Origin: Desulfobacteraceae bacterium
Lineage (GTDB): Bacteria > Desulfobacterota > Desulfobacteria > Desulfobacterales > JAABSP01
Direction of reading: 5' to 3'
Assembly: GCA_011390065.1 (NCBI GenBank)
Contig: JAABTD010000021.1
Location: forward strand, 1 to 36,269
DNA: 36,269 bases
In this document: in pieces, positions 8,757-17,315 of the stretch
Position numbering within the stretch: the first letter of the stretch is position 1
How the letters are laid out: each line of letters starts with the position of its first letter
Position numbers and translations under genes: made by a program
The notes under the pieces: generated by a model
Seen by the model: the letters and a program-made list of their open reading frames with translations, nothing else
What the model was told of the DNA's origin: nothing
Databases searched by the model: none

Positions 8757-9745
8757 GAGATCTGGGTCCTCCTTTCCAGATATTGCACGAACATCGAGAG
8801 GGAAAAGGTCAGCACCAGATAGAGAATGGCGCAGACGAACCAGAGTTCGTAGGGCTGAAGGCTCGTGGTGACCACTTCCCGGGTGGCTTTGGTCAGCTCC
8901 CGGATGGCGATGATGCCCAGAAGAGACGAATCCTTGATCAGGGAGATGAACTGGCCGGCCAGGGGCGGCAGGATCCGGCGCATGGCCTGGGGCAGAACGA
9001 CGTGGGCCATGCACTGGACGTAGTTCATCCCCAGGGACCGGGACGCCTCGGTCTGGCCCCGGTGGATCGACTGGATGCCGGCCCGGACGATCTCCGCCAC
9101 ATAAGCCCCGGCGAAGATGGCCAGGGACGCCACGCCGTACCAGAGGGACGAGATGGGCGGGATTCCCTGTTTGGCCAGCAGGTTGTTGATGATGGTGCCG
9201 AAAACGAAATACCAGAGATAGATCTGGACGAGGAGCGGGGATCCGCGGATGAATTCAATGTAGGTGATGGCCAGATAGCGAAGGCAGGGGTTGTCGGAGA
9301 TGCGGGCCAGGCCGGTGAAAAGGCCCAGGATAACGCCGAAGATGATGGCCATGAAGCTGACCTTCAGGGTGATCCACAACCCCTGGAGCAGGATGCCCGG
9401 CCGCGTGACCTCGTAGACGGCCAGCGGGTCGCCGGGAAAGATGAAATCTCCCTCGTAGACCCGCTCGCTGCCGACGGGCGCCGAATAGGTCTCCGAATCG
9501 ACTTGATCCCCTACGGTGATGAAGACTTTTTCGCCCTTCGGCTCAACCGCCGTTACCGTGCCTTCGATTTCGGCGTTGACCTCGATCTCCATCTGAGCGA
9601 CGAAGTACTGGGGCACCCGGTACCATCGCCAGACGTATTCGACTTCGTTGGAAGCCCACCAGAGAACGCCGATGCCCAGGGCGATGATCCCGAAAAAGGC
9701 GGCCTGCCAGAACGCGTAATAAGCGGAACGCTTTTGTAGTATCAT
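8753..9745 (-). CDS. Polar amino-acid ABC transporter permease with an extra N-terminal domain
   Basis: A 330-residue inner-membrane permease of the HisM/GlnP type. The normal permease part starts near residue 115 ([14 protein letters not shown]) and contains the EAA loop [12 protein letters not shown] followed by LPQA (about 233-254), which docks on the ATPase. The family is usually about 220-250 residues. Here an additional N-terminal hydrophobic helix (about 12-31) is followed by about 70 extra-membrane residues (45-115) rich in Val, Glu and Gly ([20 protein letters not shown]), suggesting a small beta-rich periplasmic domain. The start ATG at 9745 has no strong Shine-Dalgarno sequence. 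The gene follows the binding-protein gene across a terminator hairpin and overlaps the ATPase gene. Confidence 0.9.
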   Translation of the reverse strand: MILQKRSAYYAFWQAAFFGIIALGIGVLWWASNEVEYVWRWYRVPQYFVAQMEIEVNAEIEGTVTAVEPKGEKVFITVGDQVDSETYSAPVGSERVYEGDFIFPGDPLAVYEVTRPGILLQGLWITLKVSFMAIIFGVILGLFTGLARISDNPCLRYLAITYIEFIRGSPLLVQIYLWYFVFGTIINNLLAKQGIPPISSLWYGVASLAIFAGAYVAEIVRAGIQSIHRGQTEASRSLGMNYVQCMAHVVLPQAMRRILPPLAGQFISLIKDSSLLGIIAIRELTKATREVVTTSLQPYELWFVCAILYLVLTFSLSMFVQYLERRTQIS

Positions 9746-9777
9746 GGTCGGATGCTCGCGGGATGGGGGTTGATGCG

Positions 9778-9807
9778 AAAAAAAAGGGAGGCGGAACGCC
9801 TCCCTTT
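9778..9807 (-). terminator. Intra-operon Rho-independent terminator after the binding-protein gene
   Basis: On the minus strand an 11-bp perfect stem (9797-9807 with 9783-9793) with a 3-nt loop is followed by eight T (the A run at 9778-9785). It lies 12 nt past the stop of the binding-protein gene and before the permease gene. Partial termination here would give more binding protein than permease and ATPase, a common arrangement in ABC importers. Confidence 0.85.
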
Positions 9808-9819
9808 CGCGGCGTCACG

Positions 9820-10650
9820 CTATTCCTGGATCTCTTTCATCCAGTCCGTTCCTTTGATCCATTTGTTATAAATCCGCTCGTACCGGCCGTCGTTTTTGAC
9901 CTGGCGGAGGAAGTTGTTGAGCCAGTTCAAAAAGTCCGGGTCGCCCTTGTTGATGGCCCATGCCAGGGGCTCGTAGGTGAAGGGTTCGTCTAAAAAGACG
10001 ACCTTGCCTTCGCCCTGCTGGGCGTAGAGATAGACGCAGTTGGGCAGGTCGTAGACATAGGCGTCGGCCCTGCCGTTCAACACTTCGAGGAAGGCTTCGG
10101 TCTCGGTTTCGAAGGACTTGTACCGGGCCTTGGGGATGTGCCGTTTGACGGCCTGCTCGCCGGTGGTGCCCAGTTTGGAAGTGACGGTGTATTTGGGATC
10201 GTTGAGATCCTGATGAGATGTGACGTTGCCTTCGTGTTTTTTATGGAGCAGAATGGTCTGGCCGACAATGATGTACGGGTCGGCGAAGAGCACCTTGAGG
10301 TTCCGCTCCTGGGTGACGGTCATGCCCGACATGATGATGTCGAATTTGTTGCTCAGCAGCGCCGGGATGATGCCGTCCCAGGCGGTGTTGACGGGGACGA
10401 ACTTCACGCCCATGGCCTTGGCCATCTCCTTGGCCATGTCGATGTCGAATCCGACGAACCGTCCGTTTTTGTCGGTCATTTCAAAGGGGACGTAGCCGGC
10501 CTCGAAGCCCACGCGCAATTCGCCGCGTTTCAGGATATCCTCGATGGTCGAGTTTCTGGCCAGTTCGATGTCGGCGCCGATGGCCGCGGCCGAGAAGAGA
10601 AGGGTCAAAATGCTCGCCATTGCCGCCAATTTTGAAAACTGTTTCTTCAT
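9820..10650 (-). CDS. Periplasmic polar amino-acid binding protein of the ABC importer
   Basis: A 276-residue secreted solute-binding protein of family 3 (SBP_bac_3). The start MKKQFSKLAA at 10650 is preceded by GGAGG at 10660-10664, 9 nt upstream; the open frame extends further to 10836 but that part overlaps the zinc-ribbon gene in another frame. A signal peptide with a hydrophobic core (about residues 8-22) probably ends at AIGA, before Asp27. The mature part shows the family hallmarks LRVGFEAGYVPFEM, GFDIDMAKEMAKAMG and DIIMSGMTVTQERN. It delivers the substrate to the permease encoded downstream. The exact ligand is not evident. A terminator directly follows the gene. Confidence 0.93.
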   Translation of the reverse strand: MKKQFSKLAAMASILTLLFSAAAIGADIELARNSTIEDILKRGELRVGFEAGYVPFEMTDKNGRFVGFDIDMAKEMAKAMGVKFVPVNTAWDGIIPALLSNKFDIIMSGMTVTQERNLKVLFADPYIIVGQTILLHKKHEGNVTSHQDLNDPKYTVTSKLGTTGEQAVKRHIPKARYKSFETETEAFLEVLNGRADAYVYDLPNCVYLYAQQGEGKVVFLDEPFTYEPLAWAINKGDPDFLNWLNNFLRQVKNDGRYERIYNKWIKGTDWMKEIQE

Positions 10651-10721
10651 GCGCTCTTTCCTCCTTATGCTTGGGGTTATATGGATAGACAGATGGGATT
10701 CGCCCGAGCCGCCATGCCGGC

Positions 10722-10883
10722 TCAATAGGATTTGCCTTCTTTGAGCAGTTCCCGAAACACCATCCGGCCTTTCCGGCATTCCGGACATATGGGCAATTCC
10801 TGCTGAGGCAGGTAAATGATCTCGGTATGGCGACATTTGGGGCAGATGATTTCGGCCGGCTCTTTATTAATTCTTTTTGGCAT
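10722..10883 (-). CDS. Small zinc-ribbon protein heading the ABC operon (53 aa)
   Basis: A 53-residue frame from ATG at 10883 to TGA at 10722. It has two CxxC knuckles, ICPKCRHTE and ICPECRKGR, separated by about 16 residues: a compact zinc ribbon (rubredoxin-like knuckles). It begins with basic residues (MPKRINKEPAE) and has no signal or membrane segment. An AGGAA element lies 7 nt before the start. The stop is 71 nt upstream of the binding-protein start, on the same strand, so the two are probably cotranscribed. The function is unknown; nucleic-acid binding or a regulatory role is possible, but the protein could simply be a stand-alone cytoplasmic metal-binding protein. Confidence 0.75.
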   Translation of the reverse strand: MPKRINKEPAEIICPKCRHTEIIYLPQQELPICPECRKGRMVFRELLKEGKSY

Positions 10884-10958
10884 GATGCCGTTCCTGTGTG
10901 TGAAAGGCGGGTGAACTCCCCTTAATGGAATGAAGCGATCACCATAAAATAAAGATGC

Positions 10959-10987
10959 TTTTTATCCCAGATCGATCCGATTGTAAA
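10959..10987 (-). promoter_or_regulatory. Candidate promoter for the zinc-ribbon/ABC transporter operon
   Basis: On the minus strand TTTACA (10982-10987) is followed after 17 nt by TAAAAA (10959-10964). It lies about 75 nt upstream of the zinc-ribbon start, in an AT-rich stretch that also holds the GATCGATC palindrome in the spacer. Visual match only. Confidence 0.35.
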
Positions 10988-11034
10988 TGATTATTTTCCC
11001 AGTCTTTGGGAAGAAATCGGCGGATCAGAAACTG

Positions 11035-11064
11035 TTTACAAGACGCTTCGCAAAATGGTATCTT
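11035..11064 (+). promoter_or_regulatory. Candidate promoter for the PPi-phosphofructokinase gene
   Basis: TTTACA (11035-11040) and TATCTT (11059-11064) are 18 nt apart on the plus strand, about 100 nt before the start codon. It is divergent from the candidate promoter at 10959-10987. Visual match only. Confidence 0.35.
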
Positions 11065-11165
11065 GATGGACTGATTGTGAGATTGGCCCGCAACAGGGCC
11101 GGACTGAAGAAGACCGTTTTCCCGGAAAACCCAGTCGACCACAACCAAAACGGAGGGGGAAATCC

Positions 11166-13259
11166 ATGTCTGATCATCAAAAGATATCAGTGGCTGAAAT
11201 GCTCAACGATCCACGGGTCCAGGAGGTGACCGGCAGCGTCAATCGGGAAGTGACGGAACGGCGGAAATCGGTTCCCCCGCGTTGCAATGTGTTTAATGCC
11301 CCCTTCACCCGTCTGGACAGCGCAGATGAGTTCCGGTTCCATATCCATGGGGAAGCGGCCCGCCAGTTGCCGGACATCATCCACAACAAAGTCCAGCGGG
11401 TGACGGGAGTGGACGCGCCGGACGCCGATTTCAAAGCAGGGTACGCGAAGCAGCGGAACATCGGCATCGTCTTTTCCGGCGGTCCGGCCCCGGGCGGGCA
11501 CAACGTCATCGCCGGGCTTTTTGATGCGGCTAAAGCGGCCAATCCCGAAAACCGGATTTACGGGTTTCTCATGGGGCCGGACGGCATCATTGAAAATGAG
11601 ACCATGGAGCTGACCGCCGAGATCGTCAACCGTTACCGGAATCTGGGCGGCTTCGGCATGATCAAAACCGGCCGGACCAAGATCGATACCAAAGAAAAGA
11701 TGGCGTTGTCCCGTCAGACGTGCAGAGAGTTGAATCTGAATGCACTGGTGGTGGTGGGCGGCGACGATTCCAACACCAATGCCGCTTTCCTGGCCCAGGA
11801 GATGAAGGCCGACGGCGTCCAGGTCATCGGCGTGCCCAAGACCATCGACGGCGACATCCAGGTGAGGGACGCCGAGGGAAAGGTGCTGTGCGCCATGTCC
11901 TTCGGGTTCCACTCGGCGGCCCGGGGGTTTGCCGCCGAGATCGCCAATCTCTGCACTGACTGTTCCTCGGACGTCAAATACTGGCATATCTGCAAGGTCA
12001 TGGGCCGGGTGGCCAGCCATCTGGCTTTGGAGGTCGCCCTTCAGACCCATGCCAACATCACCCTCATCGGCGAGGATCTGGCCGATTATGTGGATGAACG
12101 GCGCATCGAACGGGCCGAAAAAGAGGGCGCGGTGGATTACACGGCCTACGGCGTGACCCTGCGCCACCTCTCCCGGGTGATCTGCGACGCCATCGTCCGC
12201 CGGGCCGCCGCGGGCAAGAATTACGGGCTCCTGGTCATCCCCGAAGGGCTTCTGGAGTTCATCAACGAGATCCAGATCTTCATCATCAAATTCAACACCA
12301 TCATCGCCGATTACAATCGGAGCCACGACGATGATTTTCATGTGGAGTTCCCGATCCTGAAGGACAAACTCGATTACCTGAACCGGCTGGCGAGGCTGTC
12401 CCGGGAGGAGGAGACCTTTACGATCTGGAACACCCGGGACGACGATCTGTTCGCCGTGATTCCATCCTTTTTCCAGGAGGGGTTGTTGACCGAACGGGAC
12501 AGCCACGGCAATTTTCAGTTTTCCCAGGTGGAGACCGACAAGGTCATCATGGGGCTGGTGAAGGACTATCTGAACACCTTGAAGGAAAAGGGAATCTATA
12601 AGGTCGGCATCCATCGCAGCTATTACGACAAGATTCTCCGAAACGGGGGACTGGACCCGGATTATTACGGGGCGGCCCTGTTCAGGAACTACGACGGCGA
12701 CGACTCCCATCTGCTGGTGAAAGAGGCGATCATCTCCCTGAAGACCCTCCGCCAGGAGCTGGAGCGGTCCGGGGTCGTGAAAGAGACCGACGATGTGCCG
12801 GTTCCTGTCGAGAAGATCTACTTGAAATCGGTGCCCAGCTTCAAGACCCAGACCCATTTCTACGGTTACGACGGCCGGGGCAGCAATCCCACCTGGTTCG
12901 ACCGGACCTACACCTACAACCTGGGACTGACGGTCTTTTCCCTGGTGGCCAACGGCGCCACCGGGCAGATGGCCGCCGTTCAGAACCTGGAGAAAGAATT
13001 CTCTCAGTGGGCGCCCATCGGCATCCCCATCGGTCCCCTCATGCACCTGGAGGAGCGCAAGGGGCGGCTGGAACTGGTGATTGAAAAGAGCGTGGTGGAT
13101 ATCGAGTCCCCGGCCTTCCTTGCCGTCGAGGCCCTGCGGGAAAAATGGCTGGCGGCTCATCCCGGCCCCGATGATTACCGGATTCCGGCCTCCTTTTATC
13201 ATGAATGTTCCACTGAAGAGGATCGACCGTTGACGTTGCTGCTCAATTCCATGTTTTAA
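11166..13259 (+). CDS. pfp: Diphosphate--fructose-6-phosphate 1-phosphotransferase (PPi-PFK)
   Basis: A 697-residue phosphofructokinase of the pyrophosphate-using, long-chain group. Phosphate-donor and sugar-binding motifs are clear: GIVFSGGPAPGGHN (about 100-113), GGDDSNT (198-204) and PKTIDGD (224-230). The second Asp in GGDDS and the Lys in PKTIDGD are features of PPi-dependent rather than ATP-dependent enzymes. KVMGRVASHLALE supplies the MGR substrate motif. The enzyme interconverts fructose-6-phosphate and fructose-1,6-bisphosphate with PPi or phosphate and can run in either direction, which suits anaerobes that recycle PPi. The length exceeds the usual 550 or so residues, with extra sequence in the C-terminal half. 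The start is supported by GGAGGGGGAAATCC just before ATG. The gene is monocistronic. Confidence 0.93.
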   Translation: MSDHQKISVAEMLNDPRVQEVTGSVNREVTERRKSVPPRCNVFNAPFTRLDSADEFRFHIHGEAARQLPDIIHNKVQRVTGVDAPDADFKAGYAKQRNIGIVFSGGPAPGGHNVIAGLFDAAKAANPENRIYGFLMGPDGIIENETMELTAEIVNRYRNLGGFGMIKTGRTKIDTKEKMALSRQTCRELNLNALVVVGGDDSNTNAAFLAQEMKADGVQVIGVPKTIDGDIQVRDAEGKVLCAMSFGFHSAARGFAAEIANLCTDCSSDVKYWHICKVMGRVASHLALEVALQTHANITLIGEDLADYVDERRIERAEKEGAVDYTAYGVTLRHLSRVICDAIVRRAAAGKNYGLLVIPEGLLEFINEIQIFIIKFNTIIADYNRSHDDDFHVEFPILKDKLDYLNRLARLSREEETFTIWNTRDDDLFAVIPSFFQEGLLTERDSHGNFQFSQVETDKVIMGLVKDYLNTLKEKGIYKVGIHRSYYDKILRNGGLDPDYYGAALFRNYDGDDSHLLVKEAIISLKTLRQELERSGVVKETDDVPVPVEKIYLKSVPSFKTQTHFYGYDGRGSNPTWFDRTYTYNLGLTVFSLVANGATGQMAAVQNLEKEFSQWAPIGIPIGPLMHLEERKGRLELVIEKSVVDIESPAFLAVEALREKWLAAHPGPDDYRIPASFYHECSTEEDRPLTLLLNSMF

Positions 13260-13301
13260 CCCGGTCCCTGCCGTTCCGCAAATCGGCGTGAATCAGAATA
13301 C

Positions 13302-13338
13302 CGCCCCCGAAGACCGTGATGAGGGTCGATCGGGGGCG
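13302..13338. terminator. Hairpin between convergent pfp and the betaine-binding-protein gene
   Basis: A perfect 9-bp inverted repeat CGCCCCCGA/TCGGGGGCG (13302-13310 and 13330-13338) with a 19-nt loop lies between two convergent stop codons. No good T run follows on either strand, so it may act as an RNA-stability element as much as a terminator. Confidence 0.45.
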
Positions 13339-13357
13339 TAGAGACGAAAAAAACCGG

Positions 13358-14254
13358 TTACGGCAGCCAGGACGCCACGAGGTCCGGATGTTCTTTCATG
13401 AACCGGAGGGCCTTTTCCCGGGCGAACAGGCCGCCTTCCTCCTGGATCCAGATCATGAGCTGGGCCATGTCGTCCGGGGTCCAGTGAAACTTGTCCAGGA
13501 AGGCATAGACCTTCGGCATGTCCGCTTCCAGTCCTTTGCGGACGATGGTGTTGATCCTTTCCTCCGCCCCGTAAACCCCCTCGGGATCTTCCAGAAACCG
13601 GAGTTTCCATTGGGCGAATTTCCAGTGGGGCTTCCAGCCGGTGACGACGATGGGTTTTTCCCGGCGGATGGCGTTGGAGAGGTCGGCGATCATGGTTTCC
13701 TCGCTGCCTTCGGTCAGTTCATAATTTTCCAGCCCGTAGGTCTTCATGGCCTGATGGGTTTTCTCCATGATGCCGGCGCCGGGGTCGATGCCCACAATCA
13801 CCCCCCCGAACAGATCGGCCTTGCCTTTCAGTTCGGGGATCGTTTTCACCGGAATATAGTCTTCGCCCGAAGCGCCGACTTTTTCGGAGGCGGCCGGGAC
13901 CACCAGACCGATCCGCGTCCCTTCCAGGTTCGGGCCCAGGTCCACGATTTTATCCGCAACCTCATCATAATAATGGCCGTGGGTGGTGGGCAGCCAGGCC
14001 GACACCATGGCGTCCACCGATCCATCCGCCACCGCCTGCCACATCTTGTCCGCCTCCATGGGCAGAATTTCGCAGGTCCGGCCCAGTTTTTCCTGTATCA
14101 CGGCCTGCACCAGGTGCGTCGAGGCGATGGCGTCGGACCATTCCACATAAGCAATTTTGACCGGCTTGTCGGCTGCCGCGGCCAGGGGCGCGAAAACCGG
14201 GAAGAAGAACAGGATCGTCAAAACGGTTGCCCATCGAATCCATCTTTTTTTCAC
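13358..14254 (-). CDS. Glycine betaine/proline-type ABC substrate-binding protein (OpuAC family), orphan
   Basis: A 298-residue secreted binding protein. The preferred start is GTG at 14254, because AGGAGG (14261-14266) lies 6 nt upstream and the following MKKRWIRWATVLTILFFFPVF is a canonical signal peptide ending near AAAA; an ATG at 14308 would add an unlikely basic extension. The mature part shows OpuAC features: IAYVEWSDAIAST, AWLPTTHGHYYDEV and VTGWKPHWKFAQWKL. The Trp and Tyr residues fit an aromatic cage for quaternary ammonium ligands. The protein would capture glycine betaine, choline or a related osmolyte in the periplasm. No permease or ATPase gene is adjacent, so it must pair with a transporter elsewhere or act in sensing. 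Confidence 0.88.
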   Translation of the reverse strand: MKKRWIRWATVLTILFFFPVFAPLAAAADKPVKIAYVEWSDAIASTHLVQAVIQEKLGRTCEILPMEADKMWQAVADGSVDAMVSAWLPTTHGHYYDEVADKIVDLGPNLEGTRIGLVVPAASEKVGASGEDYIPVKTIPELKGKADLFGGVIVGIDPGAGIMEKTHQAMKTYGLENYELTEGSEETMIADLSNAIRREKPIVVTGWKPHWKFAQWKLRFLEDPEGVYGAEERINTIVRKGLEADMPKVYAFLDKFHWTPDDMAQLMIWIQEEGGLFAREKALRFMKEHPDLVASWLP

Positions 14255-14292
14255 AGCAGACCTCCTTTGGGTTGAATAAGGTTTTGACGTGA

Positions 14293-14321
14293 ATCGTATG
14301 GTACACAAATGAAACTGTCAA
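14293..14321 (-). promoter_or_regulatory. Strong sigma-70-type promoter for the betaine-binding-protein gene
   Basis: On the minus strand a perfect TTGACA (14316-14321) is followed after 17 nt by TACGAT (14293-14298). The element sits 39 nt from the GTG start. The rest of the 14255-14625 gap holds only short frames with no recognisable product and no clear glnD promoter. Confidence 0.7.
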
Positions 14322-14625
14322 CCATTACCCTCAAATTATAAGATTTGTCTTTCAAAAAAGGTTGCCGACAGAGGGTTCGTTATGTTGATGGGGAGTAAAA
14401 CCGCCCTCAGGCCAATGGGAACCCGGGCGGCAGCTCCCAATCGCAAGAGCCCATTTGATTTGAGTTCCAAGCATTTAATGGGGGCCGGTATCGTCCAGAG
14501 CGTCGATGACGCCGGTCTTTCCGTGGCCAAGGAGCGCCGATTGTGGTATCTTTTCTCCGTCGCGGCCTGCAGCGTGCGGTCGGCGGCTGGGCGTTAACGG
14601 GAGTTTTTCTGGAAGAGGGGAATGG

Positions 14626-17223
14626 ATGAAGATCCGGGAGCGGGCCGCGGATCGGTTGAGGATGAAGCGGGAAACGCTGATTCAGGAGTTTCTGTCAGGT
14701 CGGGAAACGGATTTCCTGTCCCGTCAGACCCAAATGCTCGATGCGTATCTCGTCGATATCTGCCGCGTTTTGGACGAAAGACCGGCGATTTCGCCCCGGG
14801 ACCCTTATGCCATCGTGGCCCTGGGGGGGTACGGGAGGGGCGAGATGTGCATCCATTCGGATGTGGATCTCCTGTTCCTGTTCGACGCGGCCATCCCGGA
14901 GAATGCCGCCGAGTTCATCCGGGCAGTGGTCTATCCGTTATGGGACCTGGGTCTCTATGTAAGCCACAATGCCCGGATTCTGAGGGAGCCTGTGGCGATC
15001 CCTCCGGAGGCCATCTCCGTGTTCACCGCTCTGCTGGACGCCCGGTTCGTCGCCGGGGCTGATCCGCTCTTTGCGGCTTTCAAGAAAAAATTTCGAAAAG
15101 AGGTGGTCGTCCCCCGTTCCGAAGCGCTTATCGACTGGCTCATCGAGACCAATCGGGACCGCCACGTCCATTTCGGCGATTCTTCCTATCTGCTGGAGCC
15201 CAATCTCAAGGAGGGGCAGGGGGGACTGCGGGATTACCACACCTTGATGTGGGCGGCCAAGACATGGCGGGATTTGAAAGAAAGCCGGGACATGGAGTTT
15301 CACGGCTATCTCACTCATGAAGAATTCCGCGAGCTGACCCGGGCCCTGGACTTTATCTGGATGATTCGGAACCATCTCCACCATCTGGCCGGCAAAAAGC
15401 ACGATCGGTTCAGTTTCGAATATCAGGAGCAGGTGGCCGACGTGCTGGGATATGTGGAAAAGGACGGCCAGCAGCCGGTGGAGGGTTTTCTCGCGCGTCT
15501 TCAGGAGGAGATGAGCTGCCTCAAGGACCTTCATTCGATGTTCGTTTACGAATTGGAAAACCGACGGAAGATTCCCGAGGCTGCGGCGCCCCAGGAGACG
15601 CCGATCGATGGGTTGCAGATTCGACGGGGACGGCTCGGTTTCGATTCTCCCCAGGCGGTGTTGAACCGTCCGGTCCTGCTGTTGAAGATTTTCGAGGAGA
15701 GCGCGCGGCTGCGGCTTCCCCTGGGGATCGGGGCCAAGCGGCTGGTGAAAAACATGTGCCGGCACCTGACGGAAACGGTCCGATCCGGTCCCGAAGCGGT
15801 GCGCGCTTTTGAAGGGATACTGGAGGCGACGCCCTTCCAGTTCGCGCCCCTCAGTGAAATGCTCTGGACGGGGCTCCTGACGCGGTTCATCCCCCAGTTT
15901 GCGGCCATTCGCCACAGGATTCAGTACGATCAGTACCATCTCCACCCGGTGGACAAACATTCTCTCAAGGTGGTGCGGACCCTCAAGTTGTTCGGGGCGC
16001 CGGATGATCCGTCGCGGGGCCGGTTGTGCGGCGAGCTTTACACGGCCCTGCCGGACCGGCGGCCGCTCCTCTGGGCTGCGCTCCTTCACGACGTCGGCAA
16101 GGGGGAAGTCGGCGGCGACCATGCCAGAAAAGGCCCTCCCATCGCAGCCGGGATATTAAAGGAAAAAGGGTATGGAGAGGATTTTATCGCCACGGTCCGC
16201 CTGTTGATCCGGGAGCACCTGCTGCTGGCCAAAACCGCCACCCGGCGGGATATCCACGACGAAGAAACCGCCATTTTCTGCGCGCGTCGGATCCAGGATC
16301 CGGACCGGCTCAAGATGCTGTACCTCCTGACCGTGGCCGATTCCATCGCCACCGGCCCCAAGGCGTGCAACGACTGGTCCCTCTCCCTGATGCAGGGGCT
16401 CTATTTCTATACCCTCCGTCTGCTGGAGCAGGGGGAACTGGCGTCCAGGGAGGCGGTGGAGCGGGTGGAAGCCAAAAAGGCGGCCCTGATCCGCCTGGCG
16501 GCCCAGCCGGAGGAGCGCGCCGCGGTCCAATCCTTAATGCCATTCATGTCGCCCCGATATCTGCTCTATGCCGAGCCGCCCGATATGCTCGACCATGTCA
16601 CTCTTTTCCAACGGATGGGCGACGGACCCTTTGCCTGGACCATCGAAAAAAAACCGGATCCGGCCACCCGAACCGTCGCCATCTGCGCAAAGGACCGGCC
16701 GGGCCTTTTTTCAAAGATCGCCGGCGTGTTCACCTTAAACGGCATCGACATCCTCAACGCCCAGGTCTTCACCTGGCGCAACACCGTCGCCCTGGACATT
16801 TTCCAGGTCACGCCGCCGCCGGATCCGATTTTCGAAGCCGACCAATGGGAGACGACGGCATCCCGCCTGGGGGACGCCATCGAGGGTCGGCTCGATCTGC
16901 GCGTCGAAGTCAAAGAACGGATCCGAGAGCGCAGGCCCTCCCGCTCACCGCTCCATCACCGGCCGACCAAGGTGGTCATCGACAACCGCAGCTCCAGCTA
17001 TTTTACGGTTGTCGAAGTGTTTGCCTACGATTTTGCGGGGCTGTTGTTTCTCATTACGGAGGCGTTGTTCCGGTTGGAACTGGATGTGTGGCTGGCCAAG
17101 ATCGCCACCCAGGTGGACCAGGTGGTGGATGTCTTTTACGTGCGCGATTTCAACGGCCAGAAGGTGGATGATCCCTCGGTGGAAGCGACCATCCGGGAAA
17201 CCATTATCGAGGCCATCGGATAG
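14626..17223 (+). CDS. glnD: [Protein-PII] uridylyltransferase / uridylyl-removing enzyme
   Basis: An 865-residue bifunctional nitrogen sensor of normal family length. The nucleotidyltransferase motif GGYGRGE (residues 67-73) with the SDVD metal ligands (78-81) adds UMP to PII. The HD-domain motif LLHDVGKGEVGGDH (about 486-499) removes it. Two C-terminal ACT domains (about 682-760 and 783-863; AICAKDRPGLFSKIAGVF, VEVFAYDFAGLLF) sense glutamine. The frame is open from 14506, but the start MKIRERAADR at 14626 is chosen because it follows a GAGGGG-like box and matches where the family begins. PII, glnA and amtB genes are not in the window. The next gene, a histidine kinase, starts 92 nt downstream. 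Confidence 0.95.
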   Translation: MKIRERAADRLRMKRETLIQEFLSGRETDFLSRQTQMLDAYLVDICRVLDERPAISPRDPYAIVALGGYGRGEMCIHSDVDLLFLFDAAIPENAAEFIRAVVYPLWDLGLYVSHNARILREPVAIPPEAISVFTALLDARFVAGADPLFAAFKKKFRKEVVVPRSEALIDWLIETNRDRHVHFGDSSYLLEPNLKEGQGGLRDYHTLMWAAKTWRDLKESRDMEFHGYLTHEEFRELTRALDFIWMIRNHLHHLAGKKHDRFSFEYQEQVADVLGYVEKDGQQPVEGFLARLQEEMSCLKDLHSMFVYELENRRKIPEAAAPQETPIDGLQIRRGRLGFDSPQAVLNRPVLLLKIFEESARLRLPLGIGAKRLVKNMCRHLTETVRSGPEAVRAFEGILEATPFQFAPLSEMLWTGLLTRFIPQFAAIRHRIQYDQYHLHPVDKHSLKVVRTLKLFGAPDDPSRGRLCGELYTALPDRRPLLWAALLHDVGKGEVGGDHARKGPPIAAGILKEKGYGEDFIATVRLLIREHLLLAKTATRRDIHDEETAIFCARRIQDPDRLKMLYLLTVADSIATGPKACNDWSLSLMQGLYFYTLRLLEQGELASREAVERVEAKKAALIRLAAQPEERAAVQSLMPFMSPRYLLYAEPPDMLDHVTLFQRMGDGPFAWTIEKKPDPATRTVAICAKDRPGLFSKIAGVFTLNGIDILNAQVFTWRNTVALDIFQVTPPPDPIFEADQWETTASRLGDAIEGRLDLRVEVKERIRERRPSRSPLHHRPTKVVIDNRSSSYFTVVEVFAYDFAGLLFLITEALFRLELDVWLAKIATQVDQVVDVFYVRDFNGQKVDDPSVEATIRETIIEAIG

Positions 17224-17226
17224 CTG

Positions 17227-17256
17227 TCCGGACGGCCTTTGGCATTGACGTCCGGG
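17227..17256 (+). terminator. Weak hairpin after glnD
   Basis: CCGGACG (17228-17234) pairs with CGTCCGG (17249-17255), extendable by one G-T pair, with a 14-nt loop and a short TTTT a few bases after the stem. It could partly end glnD transcription before the kinase gene. Confidence 0.35.
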
Positions 17257-17315
17257 AGCTTTTGCCATAGGGTCGTCCCTGCATACAGGACAACAGAAGA
17301 ATTCGGAACGAAACC

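Noticed and set aside
11187-13202. 671-residue minus-strand frame
   Set aside because: Shadow of the PPi-phosphofructokinase gene; no recognisable domain.
14336-14597. Short frames between the betaine-binding-protein gene and glnD
   Set aside because: Frames on both strands overlap each other, lack ribosome sites and show no family features.
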